A stretch of DNA of 12,520 nucleotides from REEP01 sp964603915 (GCA_964603915.1 CAZRWU010000090.1:1-12520); one strand, 5' to 3'. Numbered from the stretch's first letter, positions 1-6,277 are shown. Program-made: numbers and translations. Notes: generated by a model not told the origin, from the sequence alone.

Positions 1-608
1 ATGCGTGGCTTGAGCGCTGGCCATACTGGCCCGCGCCGGTACTCGTCGTGCATGGGCCGCCCGGCTGTGGCAAGACGCATCTCTTGCATGTCTATCTGGC
101 GCGAACGGCCGGTCTTGCCTTGACGCCGGCCGATCTGGAAAACAGGCAAGTGGTTGAACGACTAGATGCCGCGTCGGCGTGGGCCCTCGACGATGCCGAA
201 ACGCACCTCGGGCCAATGCAAGAAATTGCCTTGCTGCACGTCTATAACAGGATCTGCGAGACCAAGCGGCACTTGCTGTTGACGGCGAGAGAGCCGCCGT
301 CGCGTTGGCCAGTCGCGCTCGCCGATCTCGCCTCCCGGCTGCGGGCAACGCCAGTCGCCGGCATCCGCTCGCCGAGCGATCCGCTGATGCGCGCGGTTCT
401 GGTCAAGCTGTTCGCCGACCGTCAGCTTCAAGTTGACGACAACGTCTTAACTTATGTTCTGTCGCACATTGAGCGCACATTCGATGCTGCACGCTCGATT
501 GTCGCACGCATCGATGAAACGGCGCTTCACGGGCATCGCCGGATCACCATCGCGCTGGTCCGCGAAGTGTTGATCGCGGGTGGCCGCGCCGAAGGCGGCG
601 CATATTGA
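1..608 (+). CDS. hdaA: HdaA-type DnaA regulatory inactivator (5' partial)
   Basis: AAA+ protein of the DnaA/Hda family. Hda-type proteins act with the DNA-bound sliding clamp to stimulate hydrolysis of DnaA-ATP and so prevent re-initiation of replication. The frame (codons starting at base 3) is open to the left edge, so the start lies outside the window. The GTG at base 48 is internal, because the preceding residues (LERWPYWPAPVLVV) continue the normal family sequence. About 201 residues are visible; family members run to roughly 220-240, so only the N-terminus with the clamp-binding motif is missing. Visible motifs are a Walker A loop (GPPGCGKT), a degenerate Walker B-like ALDDAE, and a box VII-like segment (DLASRLRAT) where the arginine finger sits in DnaA relatives. 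The DnaA DNA-binding domain IV is absent, which separates it from DnaA itself. In many Rhizobiales the next gene is ppk, but here it is not. Confidence 0.88.
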   Translation, partial: AWLERWPYWPAPVLVVHGPPGCGKTHLLHVYLARTAGLALTPADLENRQVVERLDAASAWALDDAETHLGPMQEIALLHVYNRICETKRHLLLTAREPPSRWPVALADLASRLRATPVAGIRSPSDPLMRAVLVKLFADRQLQVDDNVLTYVLSHIERTFDAARSIVARIDETALHGHRRITIALVREVLIAGGRAEGGAY

Positions 609-706
609 TGCCGTCCGCTACGACATCCGCTGGCGCGGGTCCGAATTATCCAGGCGACCGGTTTTGGCGCCGGGGGCTGCGCCTGTCTGCACCGCGGGAG
701 GGCTAA
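608..706 (+). CDS. 32-codon ORF overlapping the hdaA stop (doubtful)
   Basis: A short ATG frame overlaps the hdaA stop in a TGATG arrangement, typical of translational coupling, and ends at TAA 704-706 just before the TetR gene. The product would be a 32-residue basic peptide (begins MPSATTSAGAGP, then contains GDRFWRRGLRLS). I recognise no domain. Because hdaA is often followed by ppk in Rhizobiales, and Ppk begins with a short variable stretch followed by a RFINRELSWL-like segment, this could be a decayed ppk start. That match is very weak. It may equally be chance. Confidence 0.2.
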   Translation: MPSATTSAGAGPNYPGDRFWRRGLRLSAPREG

Positions 707-710
707 TCAC

Positions 711-1409
711 GTGGTTGTCACATCCAACATCGCTGAGCAACTGATCGACTCGGCTTTGAAGCTGACGGAAGAAAGAGGATGGCGAGGCCTGACGCTGCCT
801 GATGTCGCCGCCGAGGCCGGCGTATCCTTGCCTGACGCCTATTCGGCATTCCCGACGAAGATGGCGTTGCTGAACGGCTTCCTGGCGCGGATCGACCGTC
901 AAATGCTGAGTGGCGAAATGCCGGACCCCACCGATACCGTTCGCGATCGGCTGTTCGACGTGGTGATGCGCCGGTTCGACGCGCTGGAGCCGCACAAGAA
1001 TGCCATCGCCGTCATTATCGACGATCTGCCCGGCGACCCGCTGAGCGCTCTTGCCCTGTTGCCCGCCTTCGGCGCTTCAACGGCCTGGATGCTGGAGTCC
1101 GCCGGCCTGTCCGCATCGGGAGTGTCGGGAGGCCTCCGCATCAAAGGCCTGGCGGTCATTTATCTGACGACGCTGCGCACGTGGCTACAGGACGACACGG
1201 TCGATGCGGCGCGAACCATGGCCGCGCTCGATCGCGCTTTGCGGCGCACCGAGATGCTGATTCAGGCGTTTCCGGGTCTGTCGTCGCGCCGACGACCATG
1301 GCGGGATCGCGCCTCGTCCTCTACCGCTTCTGATTCTGGTTCTATTTGCGGAGAAGGCGTGGGCGAAGTTCCCCCCGAGGGCGCCTTGAGGTCGGACACT
1401 CCCTCGTGA
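711..1409 (+). CDS. TetR-family transcriptional regulator
   Basis: Probable one-component repressor with an N-terminal TetR helix-turn-helix (about residues 6-52; recognition region VAAEAGVSLPDAYSAF followed by the usual F-x-x-K-x-x-L) and a helical ligand/dimer domain (about 70-187). The sequence resembles an alphaproteobacterial TetR group ending in a TMAALDRALRR-type helix. The start is GTG 711, with GGGAGG at 697-702 as a good ribosome site. The core ends near residue 187. A further 45 residues are rich in Ser, Arg, Pro and Gly and look unstructured; this tail is unusual and may be read-through into former intergenic DNA. It lies upstream of and co-directional with the phasin gene but is separated from it by its own promoter. 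The ligand is unknown, and regulation of the phasin gene would be speculation. Confidence 0.8.
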   Translation: MVVTSNIAEQLIDSALKLTEERGWRGLTLPDVAAEAGVSLPDAYSAFPTKMALLNGFLARIDRQMLSGEMPDPTDTVRDRLFDVVMRRFDALEPHKNAIAVIIDDLPGDPLSALALLPAFGASTAWMLESAGLSASGVSGGLRIKGLAVIYLTTLRTWLQDDTVDAARTMAALDRALRRTEMLIQAFPGLSSRRRPWRDRASSSTASDSGSICGEGVGEVPPEGALRSDTPS

Positions 1410-1465
1410 AAGGGTGAGTTATCTGCTGATGTGATTGCGCTTTACAGCGTTGCGCCTAGCGTCTT

Positions 1466-1505
1466 ATGTTGCGCCGCAACATGAGCATTTTGTGCAATGC
1501 AACAT
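1466..1505. promoter_or_regulatory. GCAACAT palindrome and repeat half-site upstream of phasin gene
   Basis: A perfect 17-bp inverted repeat, ATGTTGCG-C-CGCAACAT (1466-1482), is followed by a second GCAACAT at 1499-1505, exactly 23 bp after the first GCAACAT (1476-1482). The second copy sits inside TTTGTGCAATGCAACAT. These lie 6-45 bp upstream of the -35 hexamer of the phasin promoter. TGC/GCA-rich repeats are the known targets of PhaR, the PHA-responsive repressor of phasin genes in alphaproteobacteria, so a PhaR-type operator is the most natural reading. The regulator itself is not in this window. Confidence 0.5.
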
Positions 1506-1510
1506 AAACG

Positions 1511-1539
1511 TTGACATGACGCAGGGATTGGAAGATAGT
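1511..1539 (+). promoter_or_regulatory. Sigma-70-type promoter of the phasin gene
   Basis: TTGACA (1511-1516) is followed after exactly 17 bp by GATAGT (1534-1539), a 6/6 and a 4/6 match to consensus. Transcription would start near 1546, giving a leader of about 47 nt before ATG 1593. The placement just downstream of the GCAACAT sites fits regulated expression. Confidence 0.6.
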
Positions 1540-1592
1540 TCTCTGCGAGGAAGATACTTTCCTTCCTACCCATGCGACAGAGGATCAGAATC

Positions 1593-2084
1593 ATGGCGCA
1601 ACCACCAGAGCTACCCGACTTCACAAAAATGATAAAGGATTTCGATCCGACCAAAATGACGGATCAGTTCAGCAAGCTGCTGAAAAACTACAAGCTTCCC
1701 GGTGTCGACATGGACGCGATCGTCGCCAACCAGCGCAAGAATGTCGAAGCGTTGACAAGCGCGAACCGGGTTACCCTGGAAGGCGTTCAGGCTGTCATCA
1801 AGCGACAGGTCGAAATCGTGCAAGAGACGATGAACGAAGCTTCCAAGGCTTATGAGTCGGTCTCCAAGGCCGGTTCGCCCACAGAAGCCGCCGCTAAACA
1901 AGTTGAGTTGGTCAAGGAGGCCTTCGAGCGCGCGCTCAGCAATGCCCGCGAACTCGCTGAAATGGTCAGCAAGGCGCAGCAAGAGGCCACCAACGCCATC
2001 AACTCGCGCATTGCCGAGTCCCTCGACGAGTACAAGGACATAGTACTGAAGCTGAAGTCAGGCTCGGCGGCAGAGCCAAAGTAG
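1593..2084 (+). CDS. phaP: Phasin (PHA granule-associated protein)
   Basis: A 163-residue phasin-family protein. Phasins coat polyhydroxyalkanoate granules in the cytoplasm and control their number and size. The sequence is a typical phasin: a short N-terminal segment with PDFTKMIKDFDPTKM, then a long amphipathic helix (about residues 45-155) rich in Ala, Glu, Lys and Gln with no Cys or Trp and likely coiled-coil oligomerisation. It ends in a Ser/Ala/Glu/Lys-rich tail. ATG 1593 is preferred over the in-frame ATG 1572 because AGAGGA lies 8 nt before it and the extra seven residues are not family-like. It has its own promoter and probable PhaR-type operator. csaA follows 71 bp later on the same strand. 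The gene implies PHA storage in the host. The symbol is by family; alphaproteobacteria usually carry several paralogues. Confidence 0.85.
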   Translation: MAQPPELPDFTKMIKDFDPTKMTDQFSKLLKNYKLPGVDMDAIVANQRKNVEALTSANRVTLEGVQAVIKRQVEIVQETMNEASKAYESVSKAGSPTEAAAKQVELVKEAFERALSNARELAEMVSKAQQEATNAINSRIAESLDEYKDIVLKLKSGSAAEPK

Positions 2085-2105
2085 GCGGATGACCGTACTG
2101 ACCGG

Positions 2106-2133
2106 AAGCGGCCCCCCCATGCGGCGGTCGCTT
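2106..2133 (+). terminator. Possible stem-loop after the phasin gene
   Basis: AAGCGGCC (2106-2113) can pair with GGTCGCTT (2126-2133), eight pairs including one G-U, around a 12-nt C-rich loop. A pyrimidine-rich stretch (TCGCTTCTC) follows, but there is no clean T run. It could weaken read-through from the strongly expressed phasin gene into csaA. Confidence 0.3.
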
Positions 2134-2155
2134 TCGCTTCTCAGCCGCGCGATCA

Positions 2156-2491
2156 ATGACAATCCCATACGAAGCATTCACCGCCGTTGATATCCGGGTC
2201 GGGACGGTTGTAAGAGCCGAACCCTTTCCCGAGGCGCGCAAGCCGGCCCTCAAGCTGTGGATCGACTTCGGACCCGAGCTCGGCGAGCTTAAATCCTCCG
2301 CGCAAATCACCCGCCATTATACTCCAGGCAGGCTTGTCGGCCGGCAGGTCGCGGCGGTTGTCAATCTGCCACCGCGACAGATCGGCAAGTTCATTTCCAC
2401 CGTGCTGGTGCTTGGATTTCCCGATGCCGATAGCGAGGTTGTTCTTATCGCTCCCGATTTTCCCGTCCCGAACGGCGGCCGGTTGTACTGA
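2156..2491 (+). CDS. csaA: CsaA-type tRNA-binding-domain chaperone
   Basis: A 111-residue stand-alone tRNA-binding (OB-fold) protein of the CsaA family, cytoplasmic. CsaA homodimers bind tRNA and have chaperone and export-related activity in Bacillus. The family signature runs through the whole protein: VDIRVGTVVRAE (11-22), FPEARKPALKLWIDFG (24-39), SSAQIT (47-52), GRQVAAVVNLPPRQIGKF (62-79), TVLVLGFPD (82-90) and a C-terminal VPNGGRLY. Length is normal and no part is missing. I see no convincing Shine-Dalgarno before ATG 2156 (upstream CGCGCGATCA), so translation may be weak, or coupled to or dependent on phasin mRNA. It is convergent with the kinase gene. Confidence in identity is high; the in vivo role is not settled for the family. 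Confidence 0.9.
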   Translation: MTIPYEAFTAVDIRVGTVVRAEPFPEARKPALKLWIDFGPELGELKSSAQITRHYTPGRLVGRQVAAVVNLPPRQIGKFISTVLVLGFPDADSEVVLIAPDFPVPNGGRLY

Positions 2492-2522
2492 GCGACGTGT
2501 GTTTACGCCATCTTGACACGGT

Positions 2523-2538
2523 CGCGCCGCTCGGCGCG
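2523..2538. terminator. GC hairpin between convergent csaA and kinase gene
   Basis: CGCGCC (2523-2528) pairs with GGCGCG (2533-2538) around a 4-nt loop, in the 52-bp gap between two convergent genes. It lacks a T tract on either side, so intrinsic termination would be inefficient. Confidence 0.35.
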
Positions 2539-2543
2539 GGTCT

Positions 2544-3848
2544 TCAGATCGGCAGCCAGATGCGCGCACGAAGGCCACCAAGAGGCGACTCGCCGAGCAC
2601 GATATCGCCGCCGTGACTTCGCACCACGTCCCGAGCGATGCTCAAGCCGAGACCGATGCCCCCGGTCATGGGATTGCGCGATTCCTCCAAACGGAAGAAC
2701 GGCTTGAAGACATCCTCCCGGTGATCCTCGTCAATTCCCGGCCCGTCATCGTCGACAATCACTTCAACATGGTCGCGTCGCCGTCCGGCCTGAACCGAAA
2801 CGTGCCGCCCATAGCGCAACGCGTTGTCGAGCAGGTTGGTGATACACCGCTGGAACGCGAATGGCCGAACCGCGATCCGCAAGTCCGATTCCGTCCGGAA
2901 CGCGATCTCACCGCCTTTGCGCCGCGCCTGCCGGATGCTTTCCTCGAGAAGCACGCTGAGATCGGCGAACTGCGGCTTTTCGGTGCCTTCTCCCCTGGCG
3001 AAGCTGAGATAGCCATCAAGCATCCGCTCCATCTCGGCAACATCCTCTTTCAGGGCGACGATCCCGTCGTCTTTGCCCATCATCTCCAACTGAAGCTTCA
3101 TTCGCGTCAAGGGAGTGCGCAAGTCATGCGACACGCCGGACAGAAGCGCGGTGCGCTGACTGATCTGTCGGATGATCCTTTGCCGCATGGCGATGAAGGC
3201 CGCGGCCGCCTGGCGCACCTCCTTTGCTCCTTGCGGCTTAAAGGCGGGAACATCGCGTCCTTTGCCGAAAGCCTCGGCGGCGGTGGCGAGGCGCAAGACG
3301 GGCCGGATCTGGTTGCGCATGAACACCGTCGCGAAGCCGAGAAGGATCATCGATGTACCGACCATCCACAAGACAAAGACATAGGTCGTCGTGCTGAATA
3401 TCTGCTTGCGACTGACCGTCAGCCGCAACACGCCGTCCGCCAGTTGAACGTCGACGAGGACGAATTGCGCGAGCGAGTCGGTGTCGATCCGAAACGGTTT
3501 GCTGATGTGGCCCTTGAGGGCTTGCTCCAAAGCACGGTGCATGGACCCGTTCGGCTGCGCGATTTCGTTCGGCAGGATTGCCCCCGGCTCAAAAATCGCC
3601 GTCAGCCGCATTGCCGATGCGGCATCGTTCAGCAGCCACTGCCTGATCTGCGGATCGGAAAACCCTCCAAGGCCGCTGACAAGGACCGCAATATTGCCGG
3701 CAAGGTTGCTCGAAAGCCGCCACCTCACGGCATCCCAGTGATTGCTATAGAAGATGTACGTCGAGACGATCTGAACGATCAGAAGCGGCATCACGATGAT
3801 GAGAAGCGTGCGGCCAAGCAGGCTTCGCGGCAGGTAGTTCTTGATCAC
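2544..3848 (-). CDS. EnvZ-like sensor histidine kinase
   Basis: A 434-residue inner-membrane two-component sensor. Order of parts: transmembrane helix 1 (about residues 13-34), a periplasmic loop of about 120 residues, transmembrane helix 2 (about 155-177), HAMP linker (about 178-230, starting RNQIRPVL), HisKA with the H-box GVSHDLRTPLTRMK (phospho-acceptor His241), then HATPase_c with N-box NLLDNALRYG (338-347), G1 DDDGPGI (366-372), F-box FKPFFR and G2 GGIGLGLSI (396-404). All catalytic motifs are intact. The start is GTG 3848 with a poor ribosome site (GGAAG close upstream); an upstream in-frame stop rules out any large extension. Architecture and length match EnvZ-type kinases that pair with OmpR-type regulators, but none is encoded on either side here, so it is an orphan within the window. 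The signal is unknown. Confidence 0.88.
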   Translation of the reverse strand: MIKNYLPRSLLGRTLLIIVMPLLIVQIVSTYIFYSNHWDAVRWRLSSNLAGNIAVLVSGLGGFSDPQIRQWLLNDAASAMRLTAIFEPGAILPNEIAQPNGSMHRALEQALKGHISKPFRIDTDSLAQFVLVDVQLADGVLRLTVSRKQIFSTTTYVFVLWMVGTSMILLGFATVFMRNQIRPVLRLATAAEAFGKGRDVPAFKPQGAKEVRQAAAAFIAMRQRIIRQISQRTALLSGVSHDLRTPLTRMKLQLEMMGKDDGIVALKEDVAEMERMLDGYLSFARGEGTEKPQFADLSVLLEESIRQARRKGGEIAFRTESDLRIAVRPFAFQRCITNLLDNALRYGRHVSVQAGRRRDHVEVIVDDDGPGIDEDHREDVFKPFFRLEESRNPMTGGIGLGLSIARDVVRSHGGDIVLGESPLGGLRARIWLPI

Positions 3849-4086
3849 GAGCTTCCATGGGTCCAGTTATCACCGGGAGCCGGGGGCATCCAAGGACAGC
3901 CCGATCAGACGCGGGCTGCGGCATGACCCCACGCCCATCATACTAGATGGGTCAGTCCCACAATCATGGCTACGCCGCTTTATCCCGTCGGACGGCTTTC
4001 AGCAACGACGAAAACGGCTGCCGCACCGTCCCCGTCGCCAATGCAGACCTTGACGAAAAAGAGAACAACGCGGCAGGTCATTCCAT
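3849..4086. other. Intergenic gap between osmC and the kinase gene
   Basis: 238 bp between two minus-strand genes. I looked on the minus strand for a response-regulator end in all three frames and found none. TAGTAT (minus strand, near 3942) could be a -10 for the kinase gene, but no -35 stands at the right distance. A 33-codon minus-strand frame (3980-4081) has no ribosome site and I do not call it. Confidence 0.4.
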
Positions 4087-4515
4087 TCAAGCGACGAGCC
4101 GCGCCGAAAGACTGATCTTGGTGCCGGAAAGCGCCCTCGACAGCGGACAGCCGTGTTTTGCCGTTTCGGCATGCTTGCGGAACGTCGTTTCCTCGACTCC
4201 CGGCACGTTGCCTTCAGTCTCAAGCTCGATTTTCGAGATGACGAAAGCGCCCTCGCTTTTCTCAAGATGAACCTTGGCCGTCGTCGAGATCCGGGTTGGT
4301 TTGTATCCGGCGCTGGTCAGGCCATGCGCGAGAGCCATGGAAAAGCAACCTGCGTGAGCGGCGGCAAGCAACTCCTCGGGATTGGTTCCCGCGCCCTCCT
4401 CGAACCGCGATTCGAAATTATAGCTTCCCTCGAATGCGCCTTTGCCGAGACGCATCCGACCCTCGCCGGCTTGCAAGTTGCCATTCCATTCCGCGTGCGC
4501 GCTCTGGATCCTCAT
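4087..4515 (-). CDS. OsmC/Ohr-family peroxiredoxin (organic hydroperoxide reductase)
   Basis: A 142-residue cytoplasmic OsmC-family thiol peroxidase, reducing organic hydroperoxides, usually with lipoyl or thioredoxin-type donors. The two redox cysteines are in AAHAGCFSMAL (Cys57) and HGCPLSRAL (Cys123). The preceding PEELLAAAHAGC and the Arg in ESRFEEG supply the usual activating residues. The sequence around these is closer to OsmC (MRIQSAHAEWNG, AFEGSYNFESRFE) than to Ohr. ATG 4515 is chosen because AAGGA lies 8 nt upstream and the family starts with this segment; an in-frame extension to 4635 is open but shows no conservation. The gene is transcribed toward the kinase gene, 238 bp away, and probably alone. 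No clear promoter or EcfG-type (GGAAC...CGTT) motif was found upstream, though OsmC genes are often under general stress control. Confidence 0.88.
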   Translation of the reverse strand: MRIQSAHAEWNGNLQAGEGRMRLGKGAFEGSYNFESRFEEGAGTNPEELLAAAHAGCFSMALAHGLTSAGYKPTRISTTAKVHLEKSEGAFVISKIELETEGNVPGVEETTFRKHAETAKHGCPLSRALSGTKISLSARLVA

Positions 4516-4741
4516 TGCCGTCTTCCTTGTCCTGAACAACACATGCTTGATGTGCAGACCCAATCGCAGATCACCCTCGTGGGGGCCAAGCGAGTTGACG
4601 AAGCTCATGGTCGGACGGCTGGCAGGAGCAGGCATTAAACTGGGCTAAAGGCGGCGCCCATATCACGACAACGCCGCTTCTTTACGGGGCCGCCGGCTGG
4701 AGGGAGCGCTCAGAATTCAATCGGTCGGCCATGGATCGATC

Positions 4742-4770
4742 TTGCCCCGGCATCGGCGCTATGCTACCTC
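4742..4770 (+). promoter_or_regulatory. Housekeeping promoter of tRNA-Gly
   Basis: TTGCCCC (4742-4748), a 14-bp spacer and GCTACCTC (4763-4770) match the alphaproteobacterial (Caulobacter) sigma-73 consensus TTGACGS-N10-14-GCTANAWC in all but one position of each element. Transcription would start about 25 nt before the mature tRNA. Confidence 0.5.
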
Positions 4771-4802
4771 AGGTTCGACAGTTGGGTTGGGCCGAAGCGC
4801 CT

Positions 4803-4876
4803 GCGGGCGTGGTTCAATGGTAGAACGAAAGCTTCCCAAGCTTTAGACGAGGGTTCGATTCCCTTCGCCCGCTCCA
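4803..4876 (+). tRNA. tRNA-Gly (anticodon CCC)
   Basis: 74 nt with a full cloverleaf. The acceptor stem is GCGGGCG/CGCCCGC, the D arm is GTTC-AATGGTA-GAAC, and the anticodon arm is AAAGC-TTCCCAA-GCTTT with anticodon CCC. The variable loop is 4 nt (AGAC). The T arm is GAGGG-TTCGATT-CCCTT with one G-U pair, followed by discriminator T and an encoded CCA. It reads GGG glycine codons. No duplicated 3' end is seen nearby, so nothing marks it as an occupied integration site. Confidence 0.97.
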
Positions 4877-4912
4877 GCCCTGCTATCCGGATCAGCGTCG
4901 GGATGCTCCTCC

Positions 4913-5182
4913 TTGACCATACGCTCAGTCCCTCTCGCCATTCTGATATGCTTGTTACTTGCTGCCTGTTCCAATGTTGTCGGTCATTCGCCCGACGCGG
5001 TGTGGGTGGAACAACCGGTGATCAGCTTGCGGAGCCCGGAAAGCGCAGCTCAGAGAGCCTGCGGTCAATACGGCAAGAGTGCGATGCGCGAAACGGTGAT
5101 ATCTGATCCAAATGAACGCCAGCGAACCGAGTCCGCGCCTTCGGGCCGCTTCGTTCCTATCCACGTCTTCCGCTGCCAATAA
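4913..5182 (+). CDS. Small putative outer-membrane lipoprotein
   Basis: An 89-residue protein I do not recognise by family. It has a clear lipoprotein signal peptide: TIR, a hydrophobic run (about residues 5-16) and a lipobox LLAAC with lipidated Cys19 followed by Ser-Asn. No Asp at +2 favours outer-membrane sorting. The mature part is short, with a pattern seen in many small alphaproteobacterial lipoproteins: a central A-QRACGQYGKSA segment and a terminal VFRC, whose two cysteines (about 50 and 88) could form a disulfide. The start is TTG 4913, an uncommon codon, with only a weak GGGATG upstream; an alternative ATG in another frame at 4903 gives no signal peptide. It begins 36 nt after tRNA-Gly and may be read from the tRNA promoter. 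Confidence 0.6.
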   Translation: MTIRSVPLAILICLLLAACSNVVGHSPDAVWVEQPVISLRSPESAAQRACGQYGKSAMRETVISDPNERQRTESAPSGRFVPIHVFRCQ

Positions 5183-5295
5183 TTTCAGCTTCGGCTGGAA
5201 CCTGTCGGGCCACTTCGCGGATATATCCACAAGCCCGCGACGCTAGGGCGCCTTGTCGACCGAGGCTTCCCGCAGCCATGGCAATGGAGGACCAT

Positions 5296-5679
5296 ATGAC
5301 CGACCTGACGTTCCACCTCAAAGGCACCGATGCAGAGAAAGCCGCCGCCGAATTGGGCGCCGCTTTGGAGTACGAGTTCGATCCGATCGGCCGCGTCGGA
5401 TCGGCTCCCGCTCCGCTCGTCATCGCTCATGAAAAAAACGAAGCCCAAGGCGGTAGCGGAACTCTCACCATGAGCTTGGGGCTGCCCAGTAATGCGTTAG
5501 CGGAAGACGAACTCGATCAAAAACTTCACATTCTGGAAAAGCTGCGCCGGCTGATCGAGATTGCGGCGCGTTACCGAGAAAGCGGCACCGATGTCCATCT
5601 CGAGGCGGATGGCCAGCGCCGCAATCTTGCCGACATGGAGCCCGAGGATGTCCTGAGGGCGGCCAAGCGCTCGGCTTGA
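5296..5679 (+). CDS. Conserved-looking protein of unknown function
   Basis: 127 residues, acidic and soluble with no signal peptide, membrane segment or Cys. ATG 5296 is chosen over the in-frame ATG 5278 because GGAGG (5286-5290) stands 5 nt before it. Visible layout: a beta-like start TDLTFHLKG, a helix (residues 11-25, AEKAAAELGAALE), a strand region with TLTMSLGLP (56-64), a long charged helix (70-96, ending EKLRRLIEIAARYRESG), then a strand DVHLEADGQRRNL and a final helix (MEPEDVLRAAKR). The plan loosely resembles small alpha/beta adaptor domains of the effector-associated type, but I see no diagnostic motif and assign no function. It lies 113 bp after the lipoprotein gene and has no obvious partner. 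Confidence 0.75.
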   Translation: MTDLTFHLKGTDAEKAAAELGAALEYEFDPIGRVGSAPAPLVIAHEKNEAQGGSGTLTMSLGLPSNALAEDELDQKLHILEKLRRLIEIAARYRESGTDVHLEADGQRRNLADMEPEDVLRAAKRSA

Positions 5680-5943
5680 CCGCCTTCACTGCCGATCCCT
5701 CGATCCGGATAAGGCCCGGGAGAAATGACGCCCGGCGTTAGTTAGGATTGTTTACCGTAAGAAGGTTTTCGTGGACATCGCGGTCCTAATCGGGTAGATG
5801 AAGGTCCGGGCGGCGTTTGGATTCCTCCTTCCACACGTCTAATTGTAGGGGTGAGATCTCCTATTTTCTTCTATATCTGGCGCGAAAGCGCCGCCGCCGC
5901 CGATCATGAAATTCGGGAATGCGCCTTGTTTGACGGGGGTCCC
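5680..5943. other. 264-bp intergenic region with nested inverted repeats
   Basis: No gene is seen. The middle holds two nested inverted repeats: TTAGGA (5742-5747) with TCCTAA (5784-5789), and GGAC (5773-5776) with GTCC (5783-5786). The two use overlapping 3' arms and could be alternative RNA folds. The leader and promoter of the DPBB gene must lie here, but no consensus -35/-10 pair stands out. Confidence 0.35.
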
Positions 5944-6273
5944 ATGCGAACGATCATATTGGCGTTATCGCTTTTTCTGATAGCAACAACGTCCTATGCA
6001 GCGCCCGGAAAAGTATGGGGAACCTATTATGCATCGCGCTTCGACGGCAGGACCATGGCGTGCGGTGGGATCTACCGCAAGGAGGAGGTCACAGTTGCGT
6101 CAAGCCGGCTGCCTTGTGGATCCGTCGTGCGGATCCACTTCCGCGGACGCTCGGTGGTGGCCCCAGTGACCGACCGCTGTAATTGCGGCATCGACCTCAG
6201 TCATGCCGCCGCCCGCAAGATCGGCCTGCTCGACGCCGGCGCCGCCTGGGTGGAGGTTCACCGGATCAAATGA
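5944..6273 (+). CDS. Secreted RlpA-like double-psi beta-barrel protein
   Basis: 109 residues. A Sec signal peptide (MRTIILALSLFLIATTSYA, cleavage after SYA) precedes a single double-psi beta-barrel domain of the RlpA/barwin-like type: WGTYYASRFDGRTMACGG, then VASSRLPCGSVVRIHFRGRSVVAPVTDR, then IDLSHAAARKIGLLDAGAAWVEV. The conserved Asp of VTDR and the IDLS motif are present. RlpA proteins are peptidoglycan lytic transglycosylases acting at the septum; this one lacks the SPOR domain and is little more than the barrel, so a cell-wall role is inferred only. Four cysteines (ACGG, PCGS, RCNC) are unusual for RlpA and may form disulfides in the periplasm. ATG 5944 follows a GGGGG ribosome site; an in-frame ATG at 5851 would bury the signal peptide. 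The gene is convergent with msrA. Confidence 0.8.
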   Translation: MRTIILALSLFLIATTSYAAPGKVWGTYYASRFDGRTMACGGIYRKEEVTVASSRLPCGSVVRIHFRGRSVVAPVTDRCNCGIDLSHAAARKIGLLDAGAAWVEVHRIK

Positions 6274-6277
6274 CGCG

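Noticed and set aside
2613..3926. 437-codon open frame on the plus strand opposite the kinase gene
   Set aside because: The minus strand encodes a full set of kinase motifs (H, N, G1, F, G2). The plus frame shows only Arg/His/Asp/Gly-biased sequence typical of antisense to a GC-rich gene and no domain.
3980..4081. 33-codon minus-strand ORF between osmC and the kinase gene
   Set aside because: No ribosome binding site, no recognisable similarity, and length within chance expectation.
4516..4635. N-terminal extension of the OsmC protein by 40 residues
   Set aside because: The extension is not family-like and the internal ATG 4515 has a clear AAGGA ribosome site and the standard N-terminus.
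4803..4876. tRNA-Gly as an attachment site of an integrated element
   Set aside because: No integrase gene and no second copy of the tRNA 3' end were found in the window, and the flanking genes look native.
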